A DNA stretch of 64,000 nt from Polaromonas sp. (GTDB lineage Bacteria; Pseudomonadota; Gammaproteobacteria; Burkholderiales; Burkholderiaceae_C): contig JAAFJR010000003.1 in the NCBI GenBank assembly GCA_013298945.1, forward strand, positions 248,001 to 312,000. Direction: 5' to 3'. The notes under the pieces are model-generated. The model saw only the letters and a program-made list of their open reading frames with translations, did no database searches and had not been told where the DNA came from. The first letter of the stretch is position 1. Each line of letters opens with the position of its first letter. The position numbers were made by a program, and so were the translations under genes. Shown here piece after piece: positions 57,264-64,000 of this stretch.

Positions 57264-58217
57264 CTACTCTTTGCCTCGCAAGCGCTCAATCAAGCCGTTC
57301 AACTCGTCCATAGAGCCAAACTGCACGCTGAGTTCACCCATTTCTTCAAACTTGCCGTGGCGTTTCACGGGTTTTTTGACGCGGATCTCGACTTGGGCGG
57401 TTAACAGGTCTGACAGCTCTTCCTCCACACGCTTCAAATCACGGGATTTCTCTTTTTTCGGCTTGGTTGCTACCAAGTTGAACTCGGCACTGAGCTTTTT
57501 GACCAAGCTTTCAGCCTCTCGTACCGACATTTTTTTGGCGCTGATTTGATTGGCAGCACTGATCTGGTTTGCGCGGTCCAAAGCGAGCAAGGCACGGGCG
57601 TGGCCCATATCGATGTCGCCCGCCATCAACATGGTTTGCACGGGGTCGGCCAAGTTCAAGAGGCGCATCAAGTTGCTGGCAGCCGCGCGGGAGCGGCCTA
57701 CGGCTTGGGCGGCTTGCTCATGCGTGAGGGCGAATTCTTTGACCAAACGCTGCAAACCTTGCGCTTCTTCCAGCGGGTTCAGGTCTTCGCGCTGGATGTT
57801 TTCAATCAGCGCCATCGCCGCTGCGGCTTCGTCTGGCACGTCACGCACCAAGACGGGTACGCTGTCCAAACCAGCTAATTTGGAGGCACGAAAGCGGCGT
57901 TCTCCAGCAATAATCTCGTATTTGCCACTGTTCGCGCCACTAGAGAGGCGACGCACCAGTATCGGTTGCATGATGCCTTGGGCTTTGATCGACTCTGCCA
58001 ACTCGTACAAAGCGCCCTCGTCCATGCGGGTGCGGGGCTGGTATTGGCCTGCCACCATGTCGGTCAGCATCAGTGTTGACGGCGTGCCTGGGTTGGCCAT
58101 CTCAGCGGCTTTTGCGGCAGCTAAGTTTGCCGCGTTGGTCGCAGCGTTTTCGTCAAAAGTGGGGCCTAGCAATGCTTCTAAGCCACGGCCTAGGCCTTTG
58201 GGTCGTTTGGTAACCAT
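57264..58217 (-). CDS. parB: Chromosome-partitioning protein ParB
   Basis: 317 residues. The N-terminal CTPase region has GQYQPRTRMD and the arginine patch AGERRFRASKLAG, followed by a helix-turn-helix (LTHEQAAQAVGRSRAAASNLMRLL) and a C-terminal dimerisation domain. It loads on parS and works with ParA in origin segregation. An unrelated hydrolase lies between it and parA. Confidence 0.96.
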   Translation of the reverse strand: MVTKRPKGLGRGLEALLGPTFDENAATNAANLAAAKAAEMANPGTPSTLMLTDMVAGQYQPRTRMDEGALYELAESIKAQGIMQPILVRRLSSGANSGKYEIIAGERRFRASKLAGLDSVPVLVRDVPDEAAAAMALIENIQREDLNPLEEAQGLQRLVKEFALTHEQAAQAVGRSRAAASNLMRLLNLADPVQTMLMAGDIDMGHARALLALDRANQISAANQISAKKMSVREAESLVKKLSAEFNLVATKPKKEKSRDLKRVEEELSDLLTAQVEIRVKKPVKRHGKFEEMGELSVQFGSMDELNGLIERLRGKE

Positions 58218-58232
58218 GTTTTTTATCCGTTG

Positions 58233-58802
58233 TTATCGTATTTGATGGGTTGTTGATTGCAACAATTCGCGTCCTGCTGGCCAGTCACCCAGCCCTGATT
58301 CGGCATTGATATGCCCACGTTCGCCAACATTGACGAGGTTTGCGCCCCAGCTCTGCGCCAGTTGTTGCGCCGCTTCGACACTGCAAAAGGGGTCATTCGA
58401 TGAAGCTACCAGCTTGGTTTGAAAAGGCAATGTGTTCAGCACAGGTTTACGCCAACTGTGCAACTGCGGTGGCAAGTTGGCCTGCAGCGGGTCTGGCGGG
58501 GCGACCAAGAGCGCGCCGGCCACCTTGCTGACATTGGGCGACAAGGCCGCCCAACTCGCCACCAAATGGCAACCCAAGCTGTGCGCTACAAAAGCAATCG
58601 GCACGTCTGGCTGCTTTTTGAGCTGGCTCTGCACCACGTCTTCCAAGCGCGTGATCCAGTCACCGCGCAGAGGCTGCATCCAGTCATGCTGCTCCACCAC
58701 ATCGTCGCCAAACAACGCAGACCAGCGCATTTGCCAATGCTGCGCCCCGCTGCCCTGCCAGCCTGGGAGTGTGAAAATGTGCATGGACTTTGAAATCGTC
58801 AT
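58233..58802 (-). CDS. RBBP9/YdeN-family alpha/beta hydrolase
   Basis: 189 residues. Start LPGWQGSGAQHWQ, nucleophile elbow VAHSLGCHLVASW, and a late GERGHINAES with the catalytic His match the RBBP9/YdeN serine hydrolases. Substrate unknown. It sits between parA and parB, a position I recall as common in Burkholderiales. Confidence 0.88.
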   Translation of the reverse strand: MTISKSMHIFTLPGWQGSGAQHWQMRWSALFGDDVVEQHDWMQPLRGDWITRLEDVVQSQLKKQPDVPIAFVAHSLGCHLVASWAALSPNVSKVAGALLVAPPDPLQANLPPQLHSWRKPVLNTLPFQTKLVASSNDPFCSVEAAQQLAQSWGANLVNVGERGHINAESGLGDWPAGRELLQSTTHQIR

Positions 58803-58811
58803 GGAAGCTAT

Positions 58812-58870
58812 TATGCTATATTTTTAATAGCTGCTTAGGCAATAAATACGCCGGCTACAGCCATTTTTAT
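58812..58870 (+). repeat. Dispersed ~55-bp repeat, copy 10
   Basis: ATGCTATATTTTTAATAGCT then GCTTAGGCAATAAATACGCC and GGCTACAGCC, between parA and the hydrolase, opposite in strand to both. Confidence 0.9.
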
Positions 58871-58876
58871 ATGTTT

Positions 58877-59662
58877 TTACATGGTTTTAATGCGTTCCAC
58901 CATCTCGCTGGCGAATTCGACGAAAGCTTGGCTACCACGCGCTGACGGGTCAAACACCACTCCCGGCAAACCGTAGCTGGGCGCTTCAGCCAAGCGCACG
59001 TTGCGCGGAATGACGGTATTGAACACTTTGTTGCCAAAGTGGTTTTTGAGCTGCTCACTCACCTGCTGCTGCAGTGTAATGCGCGGGTCAAACATCACAC
59101 GCAAGAGGCCGATGATTTGCAAATCAGGGTTCAAATTGGCATGCACTTGCTTGATGGTGTTGACCAAATCCGTCAAACCCTCAAGCGCAAAATACTCGCA
59201 CTGCATGGGCACAATCACGCCATTGGCGCAGCACAGACCGTTCAAAGTGAGCATGGAGAGGCTGGGTGGACAGTCGATCAGCACAAAGTCGTACTCGCTA
59301 TCCACGGCGGCGATGGCGGTTTTGATGCGCTTTTCGCGGCGCTCCACGTCAACCAGCTCCACCTCCGCACCGGCCAAATCGCGATTCGCACCGAGAATGT
59401 CATAACTGCACCCGCCGGCTATCAATTTATCGCTTTTCACCCGCGCCTCGGCGATGGATGCGTTTTCAAGCAGCACGTCGTAAATCGTCAGCTCTAACGT
59501 GCGCTTGTCCACCCCCGAACCCATGGTGGCATTGCCCTGCGGGTCAAGGTCAATCATCAGCACCCGTTGACCGATTTTGGCCAAACCAGCAGCCAAATTG
59601 ACAGTCGTTGTGGTTTTGCCGACACCACCTTTTTGATTTGCGACGCAGAAGATTTTTGCCAT
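58877..59662 (-). CDS. parA: Chromosome-partitioning ATPase ParA
   Basis: 261 residues with the deviant Walker A KGGVGKTTTTVNLAAGLA, LMIDLDPQGNATMGSGV, and VLIDCPPSLSMLTLNGL. It drives movement of the ParB-parS complex. Typical chromosomal Soj-type length without an N-terminal helix-turn-helix. Confidence 0.96.
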   Translation of the reverse strand: MAKIFCVANQKGGVGKTTTTVNLAAGLAKIGQRVLMIDLDPQGNATMGSGVDKRTLELTIYDVLLENASIAEARVKSDKLIAGGCSYDILGANRDLAGAEVELVDVERREKRIKTAIAAVDSEYDFVLIDCPPSLSMLTLNGLCCANGVIVPMQCEYFALEGLTDLVNTIKQVHANLNPDLQIIGLLRVMFDPRITLQQQVSEQLKNHFGNKVFNTVIPRNVRLAEAPSYGLPGVVFDPSARGSQAFVEFASEMVERIKTM

Positions 59663-59693
59663 TTTCTTTTACTTTTTTCTTTAATTTATTCTT

Positions 59694-60308
59694 TTATTTT
59701 CCTAGGGCAAGCTTGACGCCAAAACCGATGAGAAAAACACCCGCCACTTTTTGAAGCACATCCGTCACCCGCGGATTGGCTCGAATACGTTCAGCCAAGT
59801 AATGCGTCAACAAGACAGCAATGACGCCATACAAGAAAAGCAACACAAAGATTGTCACAGATAGCAAGGTGTAGGTTTTCCAACCTTGATGCGTAGCCGG
59901 GTCAATGAATTGCGGGAAAAACGCCAAGTAAAACATGACGGCTTTGGGGTTGAGCAAGGTGATGGCCAGCGATTGCCTGAAATAGTGACCTGCCGTGATA
60001 TTCAACAGCGGTTTATCGCCCGCTTTAGCCGTGAGCATTTTGAACCCCAACCACGCTAAATACCCTGCCCCCAACCATTGCAGCCCCTGAAATAAAACGG
60101 GGTTTGCAGAAAGTAAGGTGGCAACCCCTGCAACGGTCAACCACATCAAAACTTGATCGCCCGCCATGATGCCCAGAGTTGCCGCCAAACCACCTTTCAA
60201 GCCACCTTTGCTGGTGGACGTGATTAACGCCAAATTGCCCGGGCCAGGCAACAGCAAAAGCAAGATAAAAGCGATAACAAATGCGCCGTAATTAGTAACA
60301 CCAAACAT
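59694..60308 (-). CDS. LysE-family amino-acid exporter
   Basis: 204 residues with about six membrane segments and the LysE/RhtB start LLLLLPGPGNLALITSTSKGG and central LGIMAGDQVLMW. It probably exports an amino acid or analogue. Located between rsmG and parA. Confidence 0.9.
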   Translation of the reverse strand: MFGVTNYGAFVIAFILLLLLPGPGNLALITSTSKGGLKGGLAATLGIMAGDQVLMWLTVAGVATLLSANPVLFQGLQWLGAGYLAWLGFKMLTAKAGDKPLLNITAGHYFRQSLAITLLNPKAVMFYLAFFPQFIDPATHQGWKTYTLLSVTIFVLLFLYGVIAVLLTHYLAERIRANPRVTDVLQKVAGVFLIGFGVKLALGK

Positions 60309-60363
60309 GCAGTGAGTTTACGCGAGAATTTATCGATAAATTTAGGCGTTATTTATCTGTTGC

Positions 60364-61062
60364 TTATCTGTTATTTAGGCACATCCAAACAATACACCGC
60401 TCTGCATCCAAGCCAGGAACAGTGAGCTGTTCCACGTGAAACACAGCCACATCTGCGGGCAACTCAGCCACCTCAGTCGCCGTATCTTTGGCCTTCATCG
60501 CCAACCAGACACCTGTATTTGGCTTGATCGCTGCACGCGAGCCCACAACAAAATCCAACAAGGTGGCGAACGCACGTGAGGTGATGATGTCGTATTTATC
60601 GCTCAATGTCTCCACCCGAGCATGCAGCGCCCTCAAGTTTGGCAGCTTTAACTCCGTCGCCACCTGCTGCACAAAGGCCATTTTCTTAGCGACAGCATCC
60701 ACGCAGGTCACGTGAATGTCCGGACAGCAAATCGCCAGCACCACGCCAGGCAAACCAGCGCCCGCGCCAACATCTAGCAATGTGTATAAATATTGGCTCT
60801 TGGTGTCGTCATTTTCACCATCTTGCTCATAGGCCAATCCAGCCAAGCGTATGCGCAGTGGTGCAACGATGGCCAAGCTATCCAGCAAATGGTGGGTCAA
60901 CATCTCGGCGGGGTCACGTATTGCCGTCAGGTTATAGACCTTATTCCACTTTTGAATCAAGGCGTGATATCCCAAAAGCTGGGTGATTTGGGCGTCGTTG
61001 AGCGTTAGCCCAAGCGCCTCTGCACCCTGCCGTAATGGCAACTCAAAGGCGTTTGCCGTCAT
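60364..61062 (-). CDS. rsmG: 16S rRNA (guanine527-N7)-methyltransferase RsmG
   Basis: 232 residues. [25 protein letters not shown] and the SAM site [16 protein letters not shown] are characteristic. It methylates G527 of 16S rRNA. The ATG overlaps the mnmG stop (4 bases). A parS site is embedded in its C-terminal coding part, as VFHVEQ. Residues ~78-92 ([14 protein letters not shown]) look like a small insertion before the SAM motif. Confidence 0.95.
   Translation of the reverse strand: MTANAFELPLRQGAEALGLTLNDAQITQLLGYHALIQKWNKVYNLTAIRDPAEMLTHHLLDSLAIVAPLRIRLAGLAYEQDGENDDTKSQYLYTLLDVGAGAGLPGVVLAICCPDIHVTCVDAVAKKMAFVQQVATELKLPNLRALHARVETLSDKYDIITSRAFATLLDFVVGSRAAIKPNTGVWLAMKAKDTATEVAELPADVAVFHVEQLTVPGLDAERCIVWMCLNNR
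60428..60443. promoter_or_regulatory. parS centromere site 1, inside rsmG
   Basis: TGTTCCACGTGAAACA differs by one base from the parS consensus TGTTTCACGTGAAACA. ParB binding here would be expected near the origin. Confidence 0.88.
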
Positions 61063-63098
61063 TCTGAAGCAAGCTCTTGTGCAGCCTCTACAACACCATC
61101 CCGCTTTTTGTCAGAAAAGCCTTTGTAGCCATTCTTCTTCAAATACACCAGTAACAACGAAACTGTGGCGGGCGTGATGCCTGAGATGCGTGATGCCAAA
61201 CCCAAAGTCTCGGGCTTGTGCTTGTTCAGCTTCTGCCGCGCTTCAATACTCAGCGCGGACACTTGTGAGTAATCCATGTCTGGCGGCAATTTGAATTGCT
61301 CAAAATGCAGCGCTTTTTCAACTTCTGCATGCTGGCGGTCAATATAGCCGGCGTATTTGGCGACGATTTCGATTTGCTCGACAACTGTCGCGTCTTGGGT
61401 AATTGACGCATTAACTTCTGGATCGGCAAACCTTCCCGACTCCAAACTCATCAATCCAGCATAGTTAACGTCTGGTCTTCGCAGTAACTCATGCAAGTTA
61501 TATTCATGCTCCAAAGCTTTGCCGAAAACGCGCTCAGCTTCTGCAGCAGAAACATTTTTGGGGCTTGCCCACAGCGCTTTCAAGCGTTGTGTTTCACGTG
61601 AAACAGCATCACGCTTGCGGCTGAATGCATCCCAACGGACGTCGTCAACCAAGCCCAGCTGACGCCCTACTTCGGTCAACCGCACGTCAGCATTGTCTTC
61701 GCGCAACTGCAAGCGAAACTCCGCACGGCTGGTGAACATGCGGTAAGGCTCGGTCACGCCCTTGCTGATCAAGTCATCCACCAGCACGCCCAAATAGGCT
61801 TCGTCACGGCGTGGCAGCCATGTATCGCCTACGTAGCTGGCGCTGCCTGCGGCACTCAATGCGGCATCGCCAAAACCCAAGCTACGGCATTGCAAAGCAG
61901 CATTGATACCCGCAAACATGCCCTGCGCCGCAGCTTCCTCGTAGCCGGTCGTGCCATTGATCTGGCCGGCAAAAAACAAGCCGCCAATGGCGCGGGTCTC
62001 GAAGCTGGTTTTCAGGGCACGTGGGTCAAAGTAATCGTATTCAATCGCGTATCCGGGGCGCAAGATGTGCACATTCTCCAAGCCTTGCATAGAGCGAACT
62101 AGGTCGTACTGAATGTCAAACGGCAAGCTGGTGCTGATGCCGTTGGGGTAATACTCGTTGGTGGTCAGGCCTTCGGGCTCTAGGAAAATCTGGTGGCTTT
62201 CTTTGTCGGCAAAGCGGTTAATCTTGTCTTCTACGCTGGGGCAATAGCGCGGGCCCACGCCCTCGATCTTGCCGGTGAACATGGGGCTGCGGTCGAAGCC
62301 AGAGCGGATGATCTCGTGCGTGCGCTCGTTGGTGTGGGTGATCCAGCACGGCACTTGGTGCGGGTGCATGGATGCTTTACCCAAGAAGCTGAACACGGGC
62401 ATAGGTGTCACCGTGCCATCCAGCTGTTTAACCCCATCGCCCGGCTGCTCTAGGCACTTGCTGAAATCGATGCTGCGACCATCCAAACGCGGCGGTGTGC
62501 CGGTTTTCAGGCGACCTTGTGGCAGCTTGAGTTCTTTGAGCCGAGCACTCAGCGACACCGCCGGCGGGTCACCTGCCCTGCCCGCTGCATAGTTGTTCAA
62601 GCCGACATGAATTTTGCCGTCCAAAAACGTCCCCGCCGTCAACACCACAGTCTTGCTACGAAAACGCACGCCGACTTGGGTCACAGCACCGACGACTCTG
62701 TCGCCTTCCACCATCAAATCGTCCACCGCCTGCTGAAACAGCCATAGATTCGGCTGGTTCTCTAGCTTATGGCGAATCGCCGCTTTGTACAGCACACGGT
62801 CGGCTTGCGCACGGGTCGCCCGCACGGCAGGGCCTTTGGAACTGTTGAGGATGCGGAACTGGATGCCGGCTTCGTCGGTGGCCAAGGCCATCGCGCCACC
62901 CATGGCATCGACTTCTTTGACCAAGTGGCCTTTGCCGATACCGCCAATCGAGGGGTTGCAGCTCATCTGCCCCAGCGTCTCGATATTGTGCGACAGGAGC
63001 AGGGTTTTGCAGCCCATGCGGGCGCTGGCCAGTGCGGCCTCGGTGCCAGCGTGGCCGCCACCGACGACGATGACGTCAAATTCTTGGGGATAGTTCAT
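61059..63098 (-). CDS. mnmG: tRNA uridine-5-carboxymethylaminomethyl modification enzyme MnmG (GidA)
   Basis: 679 residues, slightly longer than E. coli MnmG (629). The FAD site [21 protein letters not shown] opens the protein; [21 protein letters not shown] and the later [14 protein letters not shown] and [22 protein letters not shown] are family motifs. With MnmE it modifies the wobble uridine of several tRNAs. It leads the origin-proximal operon mnmG-rsmG. Confidence 0.97.
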   Translation of the reverse strand: MNYPQEFDVIVVGGGHAGTEAALASARMGCKTLLLSHNIETLGQMSCNPSIGGIGKGHLVKEVDAMGGAMALATDEAGIQFRILNSSKGPAVRATRAQADRVLYKAAIRHKLENQPNLWLFQQAVDDLMVEGDRVVGAVTQVGVRFRSKTVVLTAGTFLDGKIHVGLNNYAAGRAGDPPAVSLSARLKELKLPQGRLKTGTPPRLDGRSIDFSKCLEQPGDGVKQLDGTVTPMPVFSFLGKASMHPHQVPCWITHTNERTHEIIRSGFDRSPMFTGKIEGVGPRYCPSVEDKINRFADKESHQIFLEPEGLTTNEYYPNGISTSLPFDIQYDLVRSMQGLENVHILRPGYAIEYDYFDPRALKTSFETRAIGGLFFAGQINGTTGYEEAAAQGMFAGINAALQCRSLGFGDAALSAAGSASYVGDTWLPRRDEAYLGVLVDDLISKGVTEPYRMFTSRAEFRLQLREDNADVRLTEVGRQLGLVDDVRWDAFSRKRDAVSRETQRLKALWASPKNVSAAEAERVFGKALEHEYNLHELLRRPDVNYAGLMSLESGRFADPEVNASITQDATVVEQIEIVAKYAGYIDRQHAEVEKALHFEQFKLPPDMDYSQVSALSIEARQKLNKHKPETLGLASRISGITPATVSLLLVYLKKNGYKGFSDKKRDGVVEAAQELASE
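61590..61605. promoter_or_regulatory. parS centromere site 2, inside mnmG
   Basis: Perfect 16-bp palindrome TGTTTCACGTGAAACA, exactly the parS consensus. In the gene it encodes part of AVSRETQ. Confidence 0.95.
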
Positions 63099-63256
63099 CC
63101 CTCCATTTTAATTTACTTCACCTTTCTTAGCCCATCTATTCTGCATTCTCAGTTTTACTAGGTCGTGAATACCACTAATAAGACCGTCAAATCTATTAAC
63201 AAGCCGGCTTATTTGGTCAATACTTCGCTATCAATTTATTCAAGCTGAGATTTACC

Positions 63257-64000
63257 ATGCGCCTACCCCACCCCTATCGCCCAGAAGCCACCATCGTCGC
63301 CCAGCGCCTCAACACACTCACCAACAGCTTAGACTGGGCCAGCGCCGCCAAAGCTGCTGCCCCCTGGGTGCAGGCCGTGCGGGACAACCCGCCGCCGTTT
63401 TGGGCGATGGAAAGTTTGTTGAAGGAATACCCGATTTCCAGCGCTGAAGGTTTGGCATTGATGCGTTTGGCTGAGGCACTGTTGCGCGTCCCCGACGCCG
63501 AAACCGCCATTGCGTTGACCGCCGACCAACTGGGGCGGGCAGACTTTGACGGTGCGGCGGATTCGGCCTCTACTTCCTCATTAGCCCGCTTGTCCAGCGC
63601 GGCGATTGCAATGTCTAAGAAGTTTTTACCCGAATCCAGCAACCCTGCGACAGGCAAAGCAGAATCCCCCGGGCTGATGACCAAGCTGGGCGCGAAAACC
63701 GTGGTCGCCGCCACGCTGCGTGCTGTGCAACTGCTGGGTCACCAGTTCGTGCTCGGTCAAACCATCGCCGAGGCGATGAAGGTGGCAGACAGCAGCCGCA
63801 AAAAAATCAAAGGTCTGCGCTTCAGTTACGACATGCTGGGTGAAGGCGCACGCACGGATGCGGATGCGTTGGGTTACCTTGAAAGTTACAAAAACGCTAT
63901 TATTTCAATAGCTGCACAGGCATCAAATACGCCGACTACAGAGCGAAGTGCTATTAAAAATGATGGAATTTCTATCAAACTGAGTGCATTGCACCCGCGC
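63257..64000 (+). CDS. putA: PutA proline dehydrogenase/P5C dehydrogenase, N-terminal part, cut by window end
   Basis: The first 248 codons are visible and run off the window. ATG 63257 opens MRLPHPYRPEA. PutA landmarks include SKKFLPESS, GHQFVLGQTIAEAM, RFSYDMLGEGARTDADALGYL and GISIKLSALHPR. The N-terminal ribbon-helix-helix of E. coli PutA is not present, so it is likely the bifunctional form without DNA binding. Residues ~213-235 (NAIISIAAQASNTPTT...), in the stretch between the GEGAR and GISIKL motifs, come from the dispersed repeat. That stretch is normally ~16 residues of GxAxGRG-type sequence and here is ~21. Confidence 0.9.
   Translation, partial: MRLPHPYRPEATIVAQRLNTLTNSLDWASAAKAAAPWVQAVRDNPPPFWAMESLLKEYPISSAEGLALMRLAEALLRVPDAETAIALTADQLGRADFDGAADSASTSSLARLSSAAIAMSKKFLPESSNPATGKAESPGLMTKLGAKTVVAATLRAVQLLGHQFVLGQTIAEAMKVADSSRKKIKGLRFSYDMLGEGARTDADALGYLESYKNAIISIAAQASNTPTTERSAIKNDGISIKLSALHPR
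63892..63965 (+). repeat. Dispersed repeat copy 11, in frame inside putA
   Basis: AACGCTATTATTTCAATAGC then TGCACAGGCATCAAATACGC and CGACTACAGAG. Reads NAIISIAAQASNTPTT; CAG replaces the TAG found in most copies. Confidence 0.85.

Noticed and set aside
60707-60722. CACGTG core that could be another parS
   Set aside because: The flanking arms do not match the parS palindrome. The CACGTG cores near 24.3 and 25.3 kb were rejected for the same reason.

Overview
The window looks like a chromosomal, origin-proximal segment of a betaproteobacterium of the order Burkholderiales, probably Comamonadaceae. The reasons are the gene order mnmG-rsmG-lysE-parA-(hydrolase)-parB at the right end with two parS sites, the glutathione genes gshA and gor, the glnK-amtB pair, and a dispersed repeat of about 55-60 bp (core AATAGCTGCTTAGGCAATAAATACGCCGGCT) of a kind I associate from memory with that family. 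No tRNA, rRNA, CRISPR array or prophage was seen. The taxonomic call is inference from gene content and style.

Layout. 1-6.1 kb: four consecutive genes, three with clear signal peptides (the first is cut by the window edge), including a predicted outer-membrane beta-barrel; function unknown. 6.2-16 kb: housekeeping and redox genes (gshA, FKBP isomerase, gor, a membrane zinc-ribbon protein, an MFS-PlsC fusion, a ceramidase-family membrane protein, an HTH regulator, amn). 16.1-24 kb: a decayed TlpA-like gene, then a striking cluster of two paralogous unknown proteins, a DyP-type peroxidase, a mini-catalase and a giant SAM-cyclase-AAA-TPR protein. 24-28.5 kb: class III alcohol dehydrogenase, fasciclin protein, Lon-substrate-domain protein and a NodIJ-like ABC exporter. 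28.7-31.5 kb: a solitary SIR2-plus-P-loop NTPase protein, the best anti-phage candidate here, followed by 0.5 kb of palindromic repeats. 32-42 kb: GMC oxidoreductase, OhrR/Ohr, DUF2855, ion channel, TRAP transporter, DUF3237, PhoX-like phosphatase. 42-56.7 kb: SrkA-like kinase, orphan histidine kinase, htpG, lipase-like hydrolase, KAS III, comM, glnK-amtB, thioesterase, FAD-linked oxidase, aldose epimerase. 57-64 kb: partition and origin-proximal genes, then the start of putA.

The most unusual signals are these. (1) The dispersed repeat is found at least 11 times, mostly just after stop codons. Two copies lie in frame inside conserved enzymes (SrkA-like kinase, PutA), and a third supplies the last codons and stop of a zinc-ribbon protein. 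All three are read in the same frame, and the two internal copies carry CAG where most copies carry a TAG stop. (2) The DyP/mini-catalase/cyclase cluster with two unknown paralogues looks like a signalling-linked haem peroxide system. (3) The SIR2-NTPase protein stands alone. (4) Glutathione reductase has a scrambled FAD-binding helix.
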